Source: Streptococcus sp. CF8_St5-11
GTDB lineage: Bacteria; Bacillota; Bacilli; Lactobacillales; Streptococcaceae
Direction of reading: 5' to 3'
DNA: 64,000 nucleotides
NCBI RefSeq assembly: GCF_024295625.1
Contig: NZ_JANCOJ010000002.1
Span: 310,001-374,000 of the forward strand
This document shows, one piece after another, positions 52,909-60,340 of this stretch (position 1 is its first letter; each line of letters begins with the position of its first letter). The notes below the pieces were generated by a model. That model saw nothing but the letters and a program-made list of their open reading frames with translations, did no database searches and had not been told where the DNA came from. Both the position numbers and the translations under genes were made by a program.

Positions 52909-52980
52909 ATGAAAAAACTTTTAAAATTTACATGAATATTGTTATTGATTATGGATATTATCATTATAGTCGGAGGTTGA
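52909..52980 (+). pseudogene. shp: SHP pheromone gene with in-frame TGA
   Basis: AAAGGGA (52894-52900) lies 8 nt before an ATG. The frame reads MKKLLKFT, then TGA at 52933-52935, then ILLLIMDIIIIVGG and TGA. Apart from the stop it has the 23-codon length, basic start, hydrophobic core and exact C-terminal octapeptide DIIIIVGG of S. pyogenes SHP3. The TGA falls where SHP3 has a proline. It sits divergent from a Rgg2/3 gene. It therefore looks like a true pheromone gene inactivated by one nonsense codon. Restart at the internal ATG (52951) would give MDIIIIVGG, but no ribosome site is seen. Confidence 0.85.
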
Positions 52981-52982
52981 AT

Positions 52983-53023
52983 CTTACCTGTACAGGTAAG
53001 TATTTAGTTATAACTAAATACTT
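52983..53023 (+). terminator. Two overlapping perfect palindromes after shp
   Basis: CTTACCTGTACAGGTAAG (52983-53000) is a perfect 18-bp palindrome. It shares AAG with a second, 26-bp one (52998-53023; arms AAGTATTTAGTTA and TAACTAAATACTT). GTTTT follows. The second can act as terminator or attenuator between shp and the downstream genes; the two may be alternative folds. Confidence 0.55.
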
Positions 53024-53026
53024 GTT

Positions 53027-53239
53027 TTGGATTATTATGAAATAGACGGTATTTGTTATCTTGATTTTAGAGTAACTGGCGAGGATGTATATTTCATTGA
53101 GTTAGAAACTATGTATGGTTTAAGTGAAAATAGTGCGGTATCAACTCTTGCAAAGAGGTTTGGAATAAGTCTTACCGATTTAATAAAAAGTGATATTCAT
53201 CATGGTTTAACTAGAAAGAAGGGATATTTTGGATATTAA
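53027..53239 (+). pseudogene. C-terminal remnant of an ATP-grasp (D-Ala-D-Ala ligase-like) enzyme
   Basis: 70 codons read YYEIDGICYLDFRVTGEDVYFIELETMYGLSENS and continue STLAKRFGISLTDLIK. This matches the last part of D-Ala-D-Ala ligase-like ATP-grasp proteins, where the metal-binding E-x-N and the PGL(S/T) loop lie; here it reads ELETMYGLS. At least 200 residues of the enzyme are missing and the frame starts directly after the palindromes. The end overlaps the MFS gene by 11 nt, so the pair was translationally coupled. I considered a RiPP precursor and rejected it because of this match. Confidence 0.7.
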
Positions 53240-54419
53240 CAAGAAAACGTTTTATACAATAACTTTTGGTGAATTTATATCAAATATTGGAGATAGATTT
53301 CAGAAAATTGCTTTTCCAATCTTAATTTACCAAGAATTTCATTCGTCTTTTGCAATGGGAGGAATGGTGATTATTGAATTGCTACCTCAATTCTTCTTGG
53401 GATTTGTTATGGGTTACTTATTAGATAATTTCAATAAGAAAAATATACTATTATGGTCTACATTAATACCTGCATTATTATGTAGTGTAATACCGATATT
53501 ATCTAAATATTCAGTTTCTATATTTTTTTACTACGTTATTGCATTTTTGATACCTTTATTTTCGACACTTTTTCAAACAGGATTCTCAGTCATTACTCCT
53601 GCCTTATTTGAGAAGGAAGAATTGCAAAAATATAATTCTCAGTTTCAAGGTGTCCGAACTATTTCAAAATTAGTTTCTCCAGCTATAGCAGGGGTACTAA
53701 TGTTAAAGTTTAATATTAATAGCATTTTTTTTATTAATAGTGCTTCTTTCTTGTTATTATTTCTTTCAATACTAATTTCATATATTCCAGATCAAGAACA
53801 CAAGAAGAATGGTAATGATGATATAAAAGAAATTTTTGTAGGTTTTAAAGAGAACTTTACAAATATTAAATTGAGGATTTCTTTACTCTTTACTATTGTT
53901 GTGAATATCGCTATGTTAGGTTTCAATGCAACGATTATTATTTATTTACAGGATCAATTAAAATTATCAAATAGTCTTGTTGGGATTGTTTACTCAATTG
54001 CTGGATTTGGAAGTTTGATAGCAGTAACCTTTCTTTCTACTTTTTTGAATAAGAAGGATGCCTTTATCTTGATGAATATATCAATGGCAACCATCCCACT
54101 TGTCATTATGGCGAGTGGAATAGTAGAAAATTGGATATTTTTTGGAATTTGTTATTCAATTTTGAGTGGATTAATTACAATAGCTTCTGTTTCGATTACA
54201 ACAATACAGCAACAAGAAAGTACTGTGTATAATATTGGAAAGATACTTTCTAGTTCTTTTGTAATAGCTACCATTTTTGCACCTTTTGGAGGGATATTGG
54301 CCGCTTATTTTAATTGGCTTTTAAACCCGAGATTAAGTCTAGTTATTTTGGGATTACTAAGTAGTTTATTGGTTATTCTTATAAAGAGTTATGAAAAAAA
54401 ATTAAGGGGAGATAAATAA
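53229..54419 (+). CDS. MFS exporter of the Rgg/SHP-linked cluster
   Basis: 396 residues with about eleven or twelve hydrophobic segments. ITFGEFISNIGDRFQKIAFPILIYQ and the motif-A-like GYLLDNFNKKNILLWS place it with the MefA/MFS_3 type drug and metabolite exporters. The start is a TTG with AAGGG upstream, inside the end of the ATP-grasp fragment. In an intact cluster it would export the product of the ligase. It is the only complete gene left downstream of shp. Confidence 0.82.
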   Translation: MDINKKTFYTITFGEFISNIGDRFQKIAFPILIYQEFHSSFAMGGMVIIELLPQFFLGFVMGYLLDNFNKKNILLWSTLIPALLCSVIPILSKYSVSIFFYYVIAFLIPLFSTLFQTGFSVITPALFEKEELQKYNSQFQGVRTISKLVSPAIAGVLMLKFNINSIFFINSASFLLLFLSILISYIPDQEHKKNGNDDIKEIFVGFKENFTNIKLRISLLFTIVVNIAMLGFNATIIIYLQDQLKLSNSLVGIVYSIAGFGSLIAVTFLSTFLNKKDAFILMNISMATIPLVIMASGIVENWIFFGICYSILSGLITIASVSITTIQQQESTVYNIGKILSSSFVIATIFAPFGGILAAYFNWLLNPRLSLVILGLLSSLLVILIKSYEKKLRGDK

Positions 54420-54578
54420 GATGAATGAAAAATACCTATTTAATTATGAATAATCTAGGTATTAGCCTTTATAAAAGACAATTCTAAGTTATAAATTCAA
54501 AAAAATATCACAATTATTTGCTAAAAAATAATAACAATAGCTTATTATAATGCAATAATCAATTTATGAGTAGTTTAT

Positions 54579-54665
54579 ACAGGGTTGGCGAAATTGTTAA
54601 ACGCGCCTATGATACAGGTAGGTTCGACTGAATGTCTATTGGAGGTTCAAGTCCTTCACCCCTCA
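54579..54665 (+). tRNA. Class-II (Leu/Ser-like) tRNA-like sequence, probably a pseudo-tRNA
   Basis: A cloverleaf with a long variable arm can be drawn. D-arm: GCG/CGC with loop AAATTGTTAAA. Anticodon arm: CCTAT/GTAGG with loop GATACAG, so TAC in the anticodon place but A instead of U at position 33. Variable arm: GAC/GTC. T-arm: GGAGG-TTCAAGT-CCTTC with a canonical loop. Only the inner four acceptor pairs (GGGT/ACCC) form and no CCA is encoded. The 321-nt gap around it holds nothing else I can name except a weak hairpin near 54431-54463. Confidence 0.4.
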
Positions 54666-54739
54666 TATGAAATATTTTTAAATTGTAGTAATGCTTTATA
54701 ATAAGTTTTACTGTTTTTTATTTTATTGAGGTAAATCAA

Positions 54740-55230
54740 ATGAATATTGTAGTTTTATATGGTGGTAGGAGTCCTGAGCGGTTAATTTCGGAAGTTTCTT
54801 CAGAACAAGTTGCTGAGGCGCTAACTACTGATAATGTAATAAGACTAAATTTAAATGGAATATATATTTTTGGTGATAAAGTCATAAAGAATTTTTCTCA
54901 AATCTATAAGTTGTATCAAGAAGGAAGGTTATTGGAATTTGATATTGATCAAGAATTGGAAATAACAGATTCAGTTATTTAAATTTGTAAATTAGCAGAT
55001 ATCGTCTTTTTATCTACACATGGAGGAATTGGTGAAAATGGGAAGTTGCAGGCATTGCTAGATATTTGTAATATAAACTATACTGGTAATGGATATCAAA
55101 GTAATGCTTATAAGTTTAGATAAGAAATTATCAAAGCGACTTGTGAGTACAGTTGGAATTAAGGTACCCTATGAGTATATGGATGAAAATGAGTTTGTTT
55201 TTCCGTTAGTAATAAAACCGAATGATACTG
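54740..55230 (+). pseudogene. N-terminal part of a D-Ala-D-Ala ligase-like ATP-grasp gene
   Basis: The frame starts MNIVVLYGGRSPERLISEVSS, the first beta-alpha unit of Ddl enzymes, and stops at TAA (54980-54982). In the same frame it goes on [24 protein letters not shown] and INYTGNG, typical of Ddl. A frameshift near 55115 leads to [18 protein letters not shown] and FPLVIKPND, where homology ends abruptly at about 55226 and recombinase sequence begins. It has a stop, a frameshift and a truncation. GAGG precedes the ATG. It may be the missing front half of the fragment at 53027 or a second paralogue. Confidence 0.75.
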
Positions 55231-55980
55231 CTCCAGACTTGGAAGACGAAAAGTGATACCTTAAAAGTGGAGTTGAATAAGATAGTTAGTAAATTAAATT
55301 CGTTGTACAAAAAAGAAGAAAAATTAGTTTCAATGAATCTGGATGGAAAAATAGGTGATTCTGTATATGAAGATAAATTCAATCAAATACAAATTAAGCA
55401 AGAAAAACTTTTAGAAGGAAAAGTAAACTTAGAAGTAACTTTAAAATCAGAAGTTGATATACAAAGTAGATTAGAGAATTTTAAAGAAATTTTAACTTCA
55501 CAAAAGACTTTGACGGAGTTTGACAAGGCCATTTTTGAAAGTATCGTTGAAAAAATAATAGTAGGCGGAATAAATTCTGATGGAGAAATTGATCCAGCAA
55601 TGTTGACTATAATTTTTAAAACAGGAGATTCTTCGACTAAAGATGCAAAATCTTACAAATCTAAAAGAAAGAATGCTAAAATAGAAAATGATAAATTGTG
55701 TTTTAATGCCGTAACCGATGACGAAAAAAAGTGTACAAATAAAGAAAACAGCGCATGTCGAGTGTGTAAGTTTTTTAGTGAAATGTGGCTAATCGTTCAA
55801 AAATCAGAAGGACTAGAGATGTATATGTTGGAATTATATCAAAATCCTTCTTATAATGATCTAGTCACATTTGGGTTCTTAAAAGAAGGAAAAGAGTTTG
55901 TATCCAAAATAACTGGATATACTCTAGAAAATGAAGATGATTTTGTTCAAGGGAATAAAGTAGAAATAACGAACATTTAG
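55227..55980 (+). pseudogene. C-terminal fragment of a large serine recombinase
   Basis: An open frame of about 250 codons. Its first half is a coiled-coil region (LNKIVSKLNSLYKKEEKLVSM) and FDKAIFESIVEKIIVGGINSDGEIDPAMLTIIFKTG, the typical end of large serine recombinases of ICEs and phages. The catalytic N-terminal and DNA-binding domains are absent. The frame enters it from the truncated ligase at about 55227 and runs past 55748 through a sequence resembling an rlmD 3' end. This is a scar of a lost mobile element, not a working recombinase. Confidence 0.7.
55748..55792 (+). repeat. rlmD/rumA 3'-end-like sequence, internal copy 1 (att-like)
   Basis: In the frame ACA GCG CAT it reads TAHVECVSFLVKCG and stop. 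This resembles the rlmD end [12 protein letters not shown] at 48539-48574 and the copy at 57176-57220, with which it shares 15 identical bases (GCGCATGTCGAGTGT). Differences between the two internal copies fall mostly at third positions of this frame. Confidence 0.6.
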
Positions 55981-56000
55981 ATGAAAGGTTTAGAGTAAAC

Positions 56001-56492
56001 ATGAGTCTCTTATTTGAAGAATTTAAAACCATTTGTTTCCGTTTAAATCGAGTCGGAATTACACCGACACTGATGGGTTCTTTGGGATTGGAGTTTAGAA
56101 CGAAAGAAAATTGGGGGCCGTCTGACATTGACATTCATGTGCCTGGTGACCCTAGAGGTTGGGAAGCACCTGATCATCTCAGAATTTATGATTGGGACAA
56201 GATAATGAAAGCGATGAAAGACTTAGGCTACGTCTTAATAGATATTCATGAGCATGAATTCCAAAAGGATCGAGTGAGTGTTGAATTTGGAAGTATCAAT
56301 TCCTTACCTGATTTTGCAGGAGTTTCGGAATCGGATATAGAGCTTATTCACATTGAAGGCATCACTTTTCGTCTTCCAAGTCTGGAGCAGTATCTAAGTA
56401 TTTACAAAGCTTCTTCTCAAGACTCCTATCGAAATGATCACAATAACAATAAGGATTTTAAAAAGATCGAGTGGCTGGAAAGACATTTGTAA
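56001..56492 (+). CDS. Nucleotidyltransferase-like protein
   Basis: 163 residues. LMGSLGLE (Gly-Ser at 26-27) followed by SDIDIHVPG (Asp42, Asp44) is the nucleotidyltransferase-fold signature, and VSVEFGS may give the third carboxylate. The C-terminal YLSIYKASSQDSYRND and KKIEWLERHL are common to small stand-alone members. No antibiotic class or partner can be named. It lies between the recombinase scar and a VOC fragment. Confidence 0.6.
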   Translation: MSLLFEEFKTICFRLNRVGITPTLMGSLGLEFRTKENWGPSDIDIHVPGDPRGWEAPDHLRIYDWDKIMKAMKDLGYVLIDIHEHEFQKDRVSVEFGSINSLPDFAGVSESDIELIHIEGITFRLPSLEQYLSIYKASSQDSYRNDHNNNKDFKKIEWLERHL

Positions 56493-56604
56493 ATTATCAT
56501 ATGAAAAGTAGTAAGTTGTAAGACTGGCTGCTATGTTATTTTATCTTCATTTTTATTGGTCATTTAATTTATACTATATTGGCTAGTAATAGAATTAGTA
56601 ATGA

Positions 56605-56751
56605 AAAGCAGGTGGAAAAACTGTAAAAGAGCCACAGGTACTTTTCTGGGGTGGATATCACGCATATTTTTCGGATTTAGATGGATATTATTGGGAAGTT
56701 TCTTGGGGACCCAATTTTCAATTTGATGAAAATGGACTATTGAAATTTTAG
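56605..56751 (+). pseudogene. C-terminal fragment of a VOC/glyoxalase-family protein
   Basis: 48 codons read AGGKTVKEPQVLFWGGYHAYF and DLDGYYWEVSWGPNF, then stop at 56749-56751. This is the end of a vicinal-oxygen-chelate domain, including the metal Glu in WEVSW. A TGA lies right in front and the rest of the gene is missing. Confidence 0.75.
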
Positions 56752-56772
56752 TAATTAAGGGAGATAGCAAAA

Positions 56773-57093
56773 ATGGCTTCAAGTAAAGAATATTTAGATT
56801 TCATTTTAGAACAATTGTCCGAGTTGGAAGAAATATCATATAGAGCAATGATGGGCGAATATATAATTTATTATCGAGGGAAAATCATGGGTGGAATTTA
56901 TGATGATAGATTTTTAGTGAAGCCTGTCAAATCTGCAATAGCGTATATGCCGAATGTAGAATACGAATTGCCGTATGAAGGTGCAAAGGAAATGCTATTG
57001 GTAGATGATGTTGACAACAAAGAATATTTAACCGGCTTATTTAATTCAATGTATGATGAGTTACCTGCACCAAAACCAAAGAAAAAGAAATAA
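56773..57093 (+). CDS. TfoX N-terminal domain family protein
   Basis: 106 residues: YRAMMGEYIIYYRGKIMGGIYDDRFLVKP is the TfoX/Sxy N-terminal domain pattern. The tail is Lys-rich (PAPKPKKKK). In Firmicutes such short proteins are not proven competence regulators; the role here is unknown. GGGAGA precedes the ATG. Confidence 0.75.
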   Translation: MASSKEYLDFILEQLSELEEISYRAMMGEYIIYYRGKIMGGIYDDRFLVKPVKSAIAYMPNVEYELPYEGAKEMLLVDDVDNKEYLTGLFNSMYDELPAPKPKKKK

Positions 57094-57175
57094 TAAAATC
57101 TCAGTTTATCTAGATAATACCATTTAACGATAACCTTATGCGATCGTTAAAAAGTATGTGAATATGTTCTCGGTG

Positions 57176-57220
57176 ACTGCGCATGTCGAGTGTATGAGCT
57201 TGTTGGTAAAACGTAGCTAA
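57176..57220 (+). repeat. rlmD/rumA 3'-end-like sequence, internal copy 2 (att-like)
   Basis: Reads TAHVECMSLLVKRS and stop, preceded in frame by VNMFSV, compared with [18 protein letters not shown] at the true rlmD end. It shares GCGCATGTCGAGTGT (57179-57193) with copy 1. It marks the right edge of the mosaic region. The 302-bp gap from 57094 to 57397 otherwise holds only the hairpins below. Confidence 0.6.
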
Positions 57221-57221
57221 A

Positions 57222-57277
57222 CCTCTCGCTTTGATATTTCAAGGCGAGAGGTTTCAAAGCTCCACTGGAGCTTTGAA
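57222..57277. terminator. Two adjacent long hairpins at the island edge
   Basis: CCTCTCGCTTTGA and TCAAGGCGAGAGG pair around TATT. Next to it TTCAAAGCTCCA and TGGAGCTTTGAA pair around a single C. They directly follow the stop of the rlmD-like copy, as a terminator would. Confidence 0.6.
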
Positions 57278-57397
57278 CTCCCCAAACCTTTTGAGTTCTA
57301 AGCGAATTCCTGTTTGGATGGAGTGATACTTTGGTTTGGATCTGGGCTGTGATATAGATGCCATGACCAGAATTAATGAAATAGAGGAGTAAAATTG

Positions 57398-58441
57398 ATG
57401 GAGCAAAATAAGCTCAAAGCAATTATGTTTGCCTTTCTGGCAGCTGTTTTTTATGCCATAAATGTACCGATATCAAAGGTTCTTTTGCAGCATGTGGGCC
57501 CGACTACAATGGCAGCATTGTTGTATCTTGGTGCTGGGATTGGTATTGGGATGATGTCACTCTTTAATAAGAAGGACAGGGAGAAAGCTGAGAGCCTGAC
57601 AAAGGCGGAACTTCCTTATATTGTCGGAATGATTGTTCTCGATATTGCTGCACCGATTTTTCTGATGCTTGGAATCAGCTATGGTTCCTCAGCTAATGCC
57701 TCGCTTCTCGGGAATTTTGAAATTGTGGCGACGACGGTCATTGCACTGATTCTCTTTAAAGAAGCTGTAACCAAAAGATTATGGGTAGCTATTGGGCTAA
57801 TCACCCTGTCAAGTATCTTGCTGTCGTTTGAAGGAACAGACAGCTTTCATTTCTCTTATGGTTCTTTGCTGGTGATCATGGCTACCGTTTGCTGGGGACT
57901 TGAAAATAACTGCACTAGAGAACTATCATCAAAGAGCACCTATCAAATTGTCATGCTAAAAGGCCTATGCTCAGGTCTTGGCGCTCTGGTCATTTCCCTT
58001 ATAAAAAAAGAGTCCTTTCCAGGATTTGGCTATATCGCCATTGCCTTGGCTTTAGGTTTTGTGGCTTACGGACTCAGCATTTTCATGTATGTGAGAGCCC
58101 AGAATGTTCTCGGAGCAGCTAAAACTAGTGCCTATTATGCTGTCAATCCGTTGATCGGAGCTCTCCTTGCTTTTGTATTTTTAAGTGAATCCTTATCCTG
58201 GATGTATGTGATCGCCTTGATCGTGATGGTCATTGGTTCTGCTTTAGTGGTAGTCGATACGTTTATTCGCCAACATGACCATGAACACCAGCATACATTC
58301 ACGCATAGCCATGGCGGAAGTACCCACACGCATACGGTAAGGCATTCGCATGTCCACAAGCATTATCTAACAGAAGAGAAGCACAGGCATCGTCATTCTA
58401 TCGAGGAACTAGAGAATCTAGGAAAGGAAAAAGATAGGTAA
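57398..58441 (+). CDS. DMT/EamA family transporter with histidine-rich tail
   Basis: 347 residues: ten hydrophobic segments in two EamA repeats (MFAFLAAVFYAINVPISKVLL at the start of the first). Then comes a cytoplasmic tail from about residue 290 with 15 histidines (HDHEHQH, HSHGG, HTHT, HSHVHKH, HRHRH). His-rich tails usually bind zinc, nickel or cobalt, so metal handling or metal-sensed transport is likely, though most EamA proteins carry metabolites. The ATG at 57398 has AGAGGAG 8 nt upstream. Confidence 0.82.
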   Translation: MEQNKLKAIMFAFLAAVFYAINVPISKVLLQHVGPTTMAALLYLGAGIGIGMMSLFNKKDREKAESLTKAELPYIVGMIVLDIAAPIFLMLGISYGSSANASLLGNFEIVATTVIALILFKEAVTKRLWVAIGLITLSSILLSFEGTDSFHFSYGSLLVIMATVCWGLENNCTRELSSKSTYQIVMLKGLCSGLGALVISLIKKESFPGFGYIAIALALGFVAYGLSIFMYVRAQNVLGAAKTSAYYAVNPLIGALLAFVFLSESLSWMYVIALIVMVIGSALVVVDTFIRQHDHEHQHTFTHSHGGSTHTHTVRHSHVHKHYLTEEKHRHRHSIEELENLGKEKDR

Positions 58442-58477
58442 AAGCAAATATAAGACAGGCTATTACGAGAGGCTGAT

Positions 58478-58600
58478 ATGAAATCAGAAGGAGCTGCTTT
58501 TGTTCTGAAATTCGGTAGATGTGAAGAGTTTCTGAGAGCTATCGGCAAAACTTGTATGGACAGATTAAAAGTTGGAGTACCATCTTTGCCTCGTTTTTGA
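58478..58600 (+). CDS. Possible 40-residue protein
   Basis: GAGAGG lies before an ATG at 58478; the frame of 40 codons starts MKSEGAAFVLKFGRCEEFLRA and ends at TGA 58598-58600, 17 nt before the next gene. No family recognised; it could also be a remnant. Confidence 0.3.
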   Translation: MKSEGAAFVLKFGRCEEFLRAIGKTCMDRLKVGVPSLPRF

Positions 58601-58617
58601 GAAAGGACAAAGAAAAA

Positions 58618-59226
58618 ATGGAAACACAAATTTTTTTAATGGGTGGAAATCCGCCGATAAAGAACCATACGGTTGTTAATAAAATTGTGTCATCAAGGAA
58701 GATCGAAAGAATTGTCATTTTTACAGTTTATCGAGAAAATTGGGAACCGTATATGAAAAAGTACACGGAAGTTTTCCGAAGTCAATGTCCTAATCTAAAC
58801 ACTGATTACTTACTCTTGGACACTGAGCAGATTAATTTTGATAGCTATCTAGATGCTGATCTAATTATTATCGGTGGTGGAAATACGGAAAAGTATTTAG
58901 CTACTTACGTCAATCAGCAGTTCAAAAATTATATCGATCGTATGCTGAATAAAGGGGCGAAAGTTATGGGATTTTCTGCAGGAGCCCTATTATTAGGAGA
59001 AAAAGTTTATGTTTCACCTAATGATAATGCAGATCATCAGATAAAGATAAAAAATGGATTAGGACTCTTTAGTCAGTTTTTAATTAGTGTCCATTATGAT
59101 TCCTGGAATGATAAAGCTAATAAGGATAGAGCTGAAGAACTCGTTAATGTTCCCATAATTCCACTAAATGATCATTCCTGTCTTGTATTAGATAAACTTG
59201 GAAACATTATTGAGAAAATTGACTAG
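58618..59226 (+). CDS. Peptidase S51/class-I glutamine amidotransferase-like protein
   Basis: 202 residues from the ATG at 58618 (GAGAAAGGA upstream; an in-frame start at 58552 overlaps the small frame before it). IFLMGGNPPI, LIIIGGGNTEKYL and the nucleophile elbow GFSAGALLLGE are typical of peptidase E/cyanophycinase-like S51 proteins, with His in SVHYDSW. Likely a small dipeptidase-like hydrolase; substrate unknown. Confidence 0.8.
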   Translation: METQIFLMGGNPPIKNHTVVNKIVSSRKIERIVIFTVYRENWEPYMKKYTEVFRSQCPNLNTDYLLLDTEQINFDSYLDADLIIIGGGNTEKYLATYVNQQFKNYIDRMLNKGAKVMGFSAGALLLGEKVYVSPNDNADHQIKIKNGLGLFSQFLISVHYDSWNDKANKDRAEELVNVPIIPLNDHSCLVLDKLGNIIEKID

Positions 59227-59332
59227 ATTCCATTATCTAAATCTTGATCTAGGTAACTAAAGTGTAGACAAACTGGATGGGTTACTAGTGAAAACTGCAA
59301 GAAGTGTTGGAAAGTGAATCGGAGAGTGCGTG

Positions 59333-60211
59333 ATGAATTTTAGTAGTAAGATAGCCATAAATAAAGGCTGGTCAGATGATAAAAAATATTGTGTGACAGA
59401 TCAAAATCAGCAAAAATATTTCTTGCGTGTTTCTGATAAGGAGAAGTTAGATTCTAAAAAATTTGAATTTGATATGATGGAGAAAGTGGCTTCTCTTGGA
59501 ATTCCGATGTGTAAGCCAATTAGCATAGAACTCTGCGATGACGAAGTACATTCTTTACACGAATGGATAGACGGGAAAGATGCTCGAGAAACCATTTTAA
59601 CTGTTTCGAAAGAACAACAATATACTTATGGAGTAGAAGCAGGAAGTATACTTCGAAAAATTCATTCACTTCCTGTTACAGAAGTTCGTGAAGATTGGGA
59701 GGTCTTTTATAATCGAAAAATTGATGACAAAATCTCCAAATACAAAGAATGTCCCGTTCAATATGAAAATGGTCAGATCTTTATTGATTTTTTAAATGCA
59801 AATCGAGAATTGTTAAAAGATAGACCTCAGGTTTTCCAACATGGAGATTATCATATAGGAAATTTCATGATTGGTGTAGATCGTAAAATTTATGTCATTG
59901 ACTTTGATCGATTTGATCTTGGAGATCCTTGGGAGGAATTCAATCGTATTGTATGGTCTGCTCGAGTCTCTCCCTTTTTTGCGTCTGGTATGATAGATGG
60001 ATATTTTGATCATAAGGTTCCGGATTTATTTTGGAAGCTTCTCGCTATCTATATTCTAAATAACATAGTTGGTGCTCTGTCATGGTCTGTACCATACGGA
60101 GTTGAAGAAATAGCAGTAATGCAACATCAAGCTAAGGAGATTTTAGAATGGTATGATGATATGAAGCAAATCATTCCTAGTTGGTATTCGAACAAGAAGA
60201 AGACTGAATAA
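59333..60211 (+). CDS. APH/choline-kinase-fold phosphotransferase
   Basis: 292 residues. VFQHGDYHIGNFMI is the catalytic loop (Brenner motif) and YVIDFDRFDLGDPWEEF the metal-binding loop of the aminoglycoside-phosphotransferase fold. N-terminal SSKIAINKGWSDDKKYCV and KYFLRVSD fit the ATP-binding lobe. The substrate is unknown, and aminoglycoside resistance should not be assumed. GGAGAG at 59321-59326 fixes the ATG at 59333. Confidence 0.82.
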   Translation: MNFSSKIAINKGWSDDKKYCVTDQNQQKYFLRVSDKEKLDSKKFEFDMMEKVASLGIPMCKPISIELCDDEVHSLHEWIDGKDARETILTVSKEQQYTYGVEAGSILRKIHSLPVTEVREDWEVFYNRKIDDKISKYKECPVQYENGQIFIDFLNANRELLKDRPQVFQHGDYHIGNFMIGVDRKIYVIDFDRFDLGDPWEEFNRIVWSARVSPFFASGMIDGYFDHKVPDLFWKLLAIYILNNIVGALSWSVPYGVEEIAVMQHQAKEILEWYDDMKQIIPSWYSNKKKTE

Positions 60212-60340
60212 TGTAAACGTTGGAATATCAATTTGAAGAAATGTCGGGATTATTTGCTCAATTTCAAATATGTCTAACTATCTTTAAAACAGATGATTTT
60301 TATCACTACGAGTTAAAGTCCTACAGTAAGGAGTTTAAAC

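Noticed and set aside
52951..52980. A minimal gene MDIIIIVGG starting at the internal ATG
   Set aside because: No ribosome site precedes this ATG, and known SHP peptides need the N-terminal part. The 23-codon frame with a stop explains the sequence better.
53027..53239. A 70-residue RiPP precursor behind the shp promoter
   Set aside because: The sequence aligns by pattern with the C-terminal end of ATP-grasp ligases (DFRVTGEDVYFIE, TMYGLSENS) and has no leader/core layout.
54579..54665. A functional tRNA-Val(TAC)
   Set aside because: Long variable arm is wrong for Val, U33 is A, the acceptor stem has only four pairs, and there is no CCA.
55222..55980. A complete 252-residue protein
   Set aside because: It lacks the recombinase catalytic domain and its start lies inside a truncated ligase gene.
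59333..60211. An aminoglycoside resistance gene
   Set aside because: Only the general kinase fold motifs are visible; nothing points to a known aminoglycoside enzyme class.
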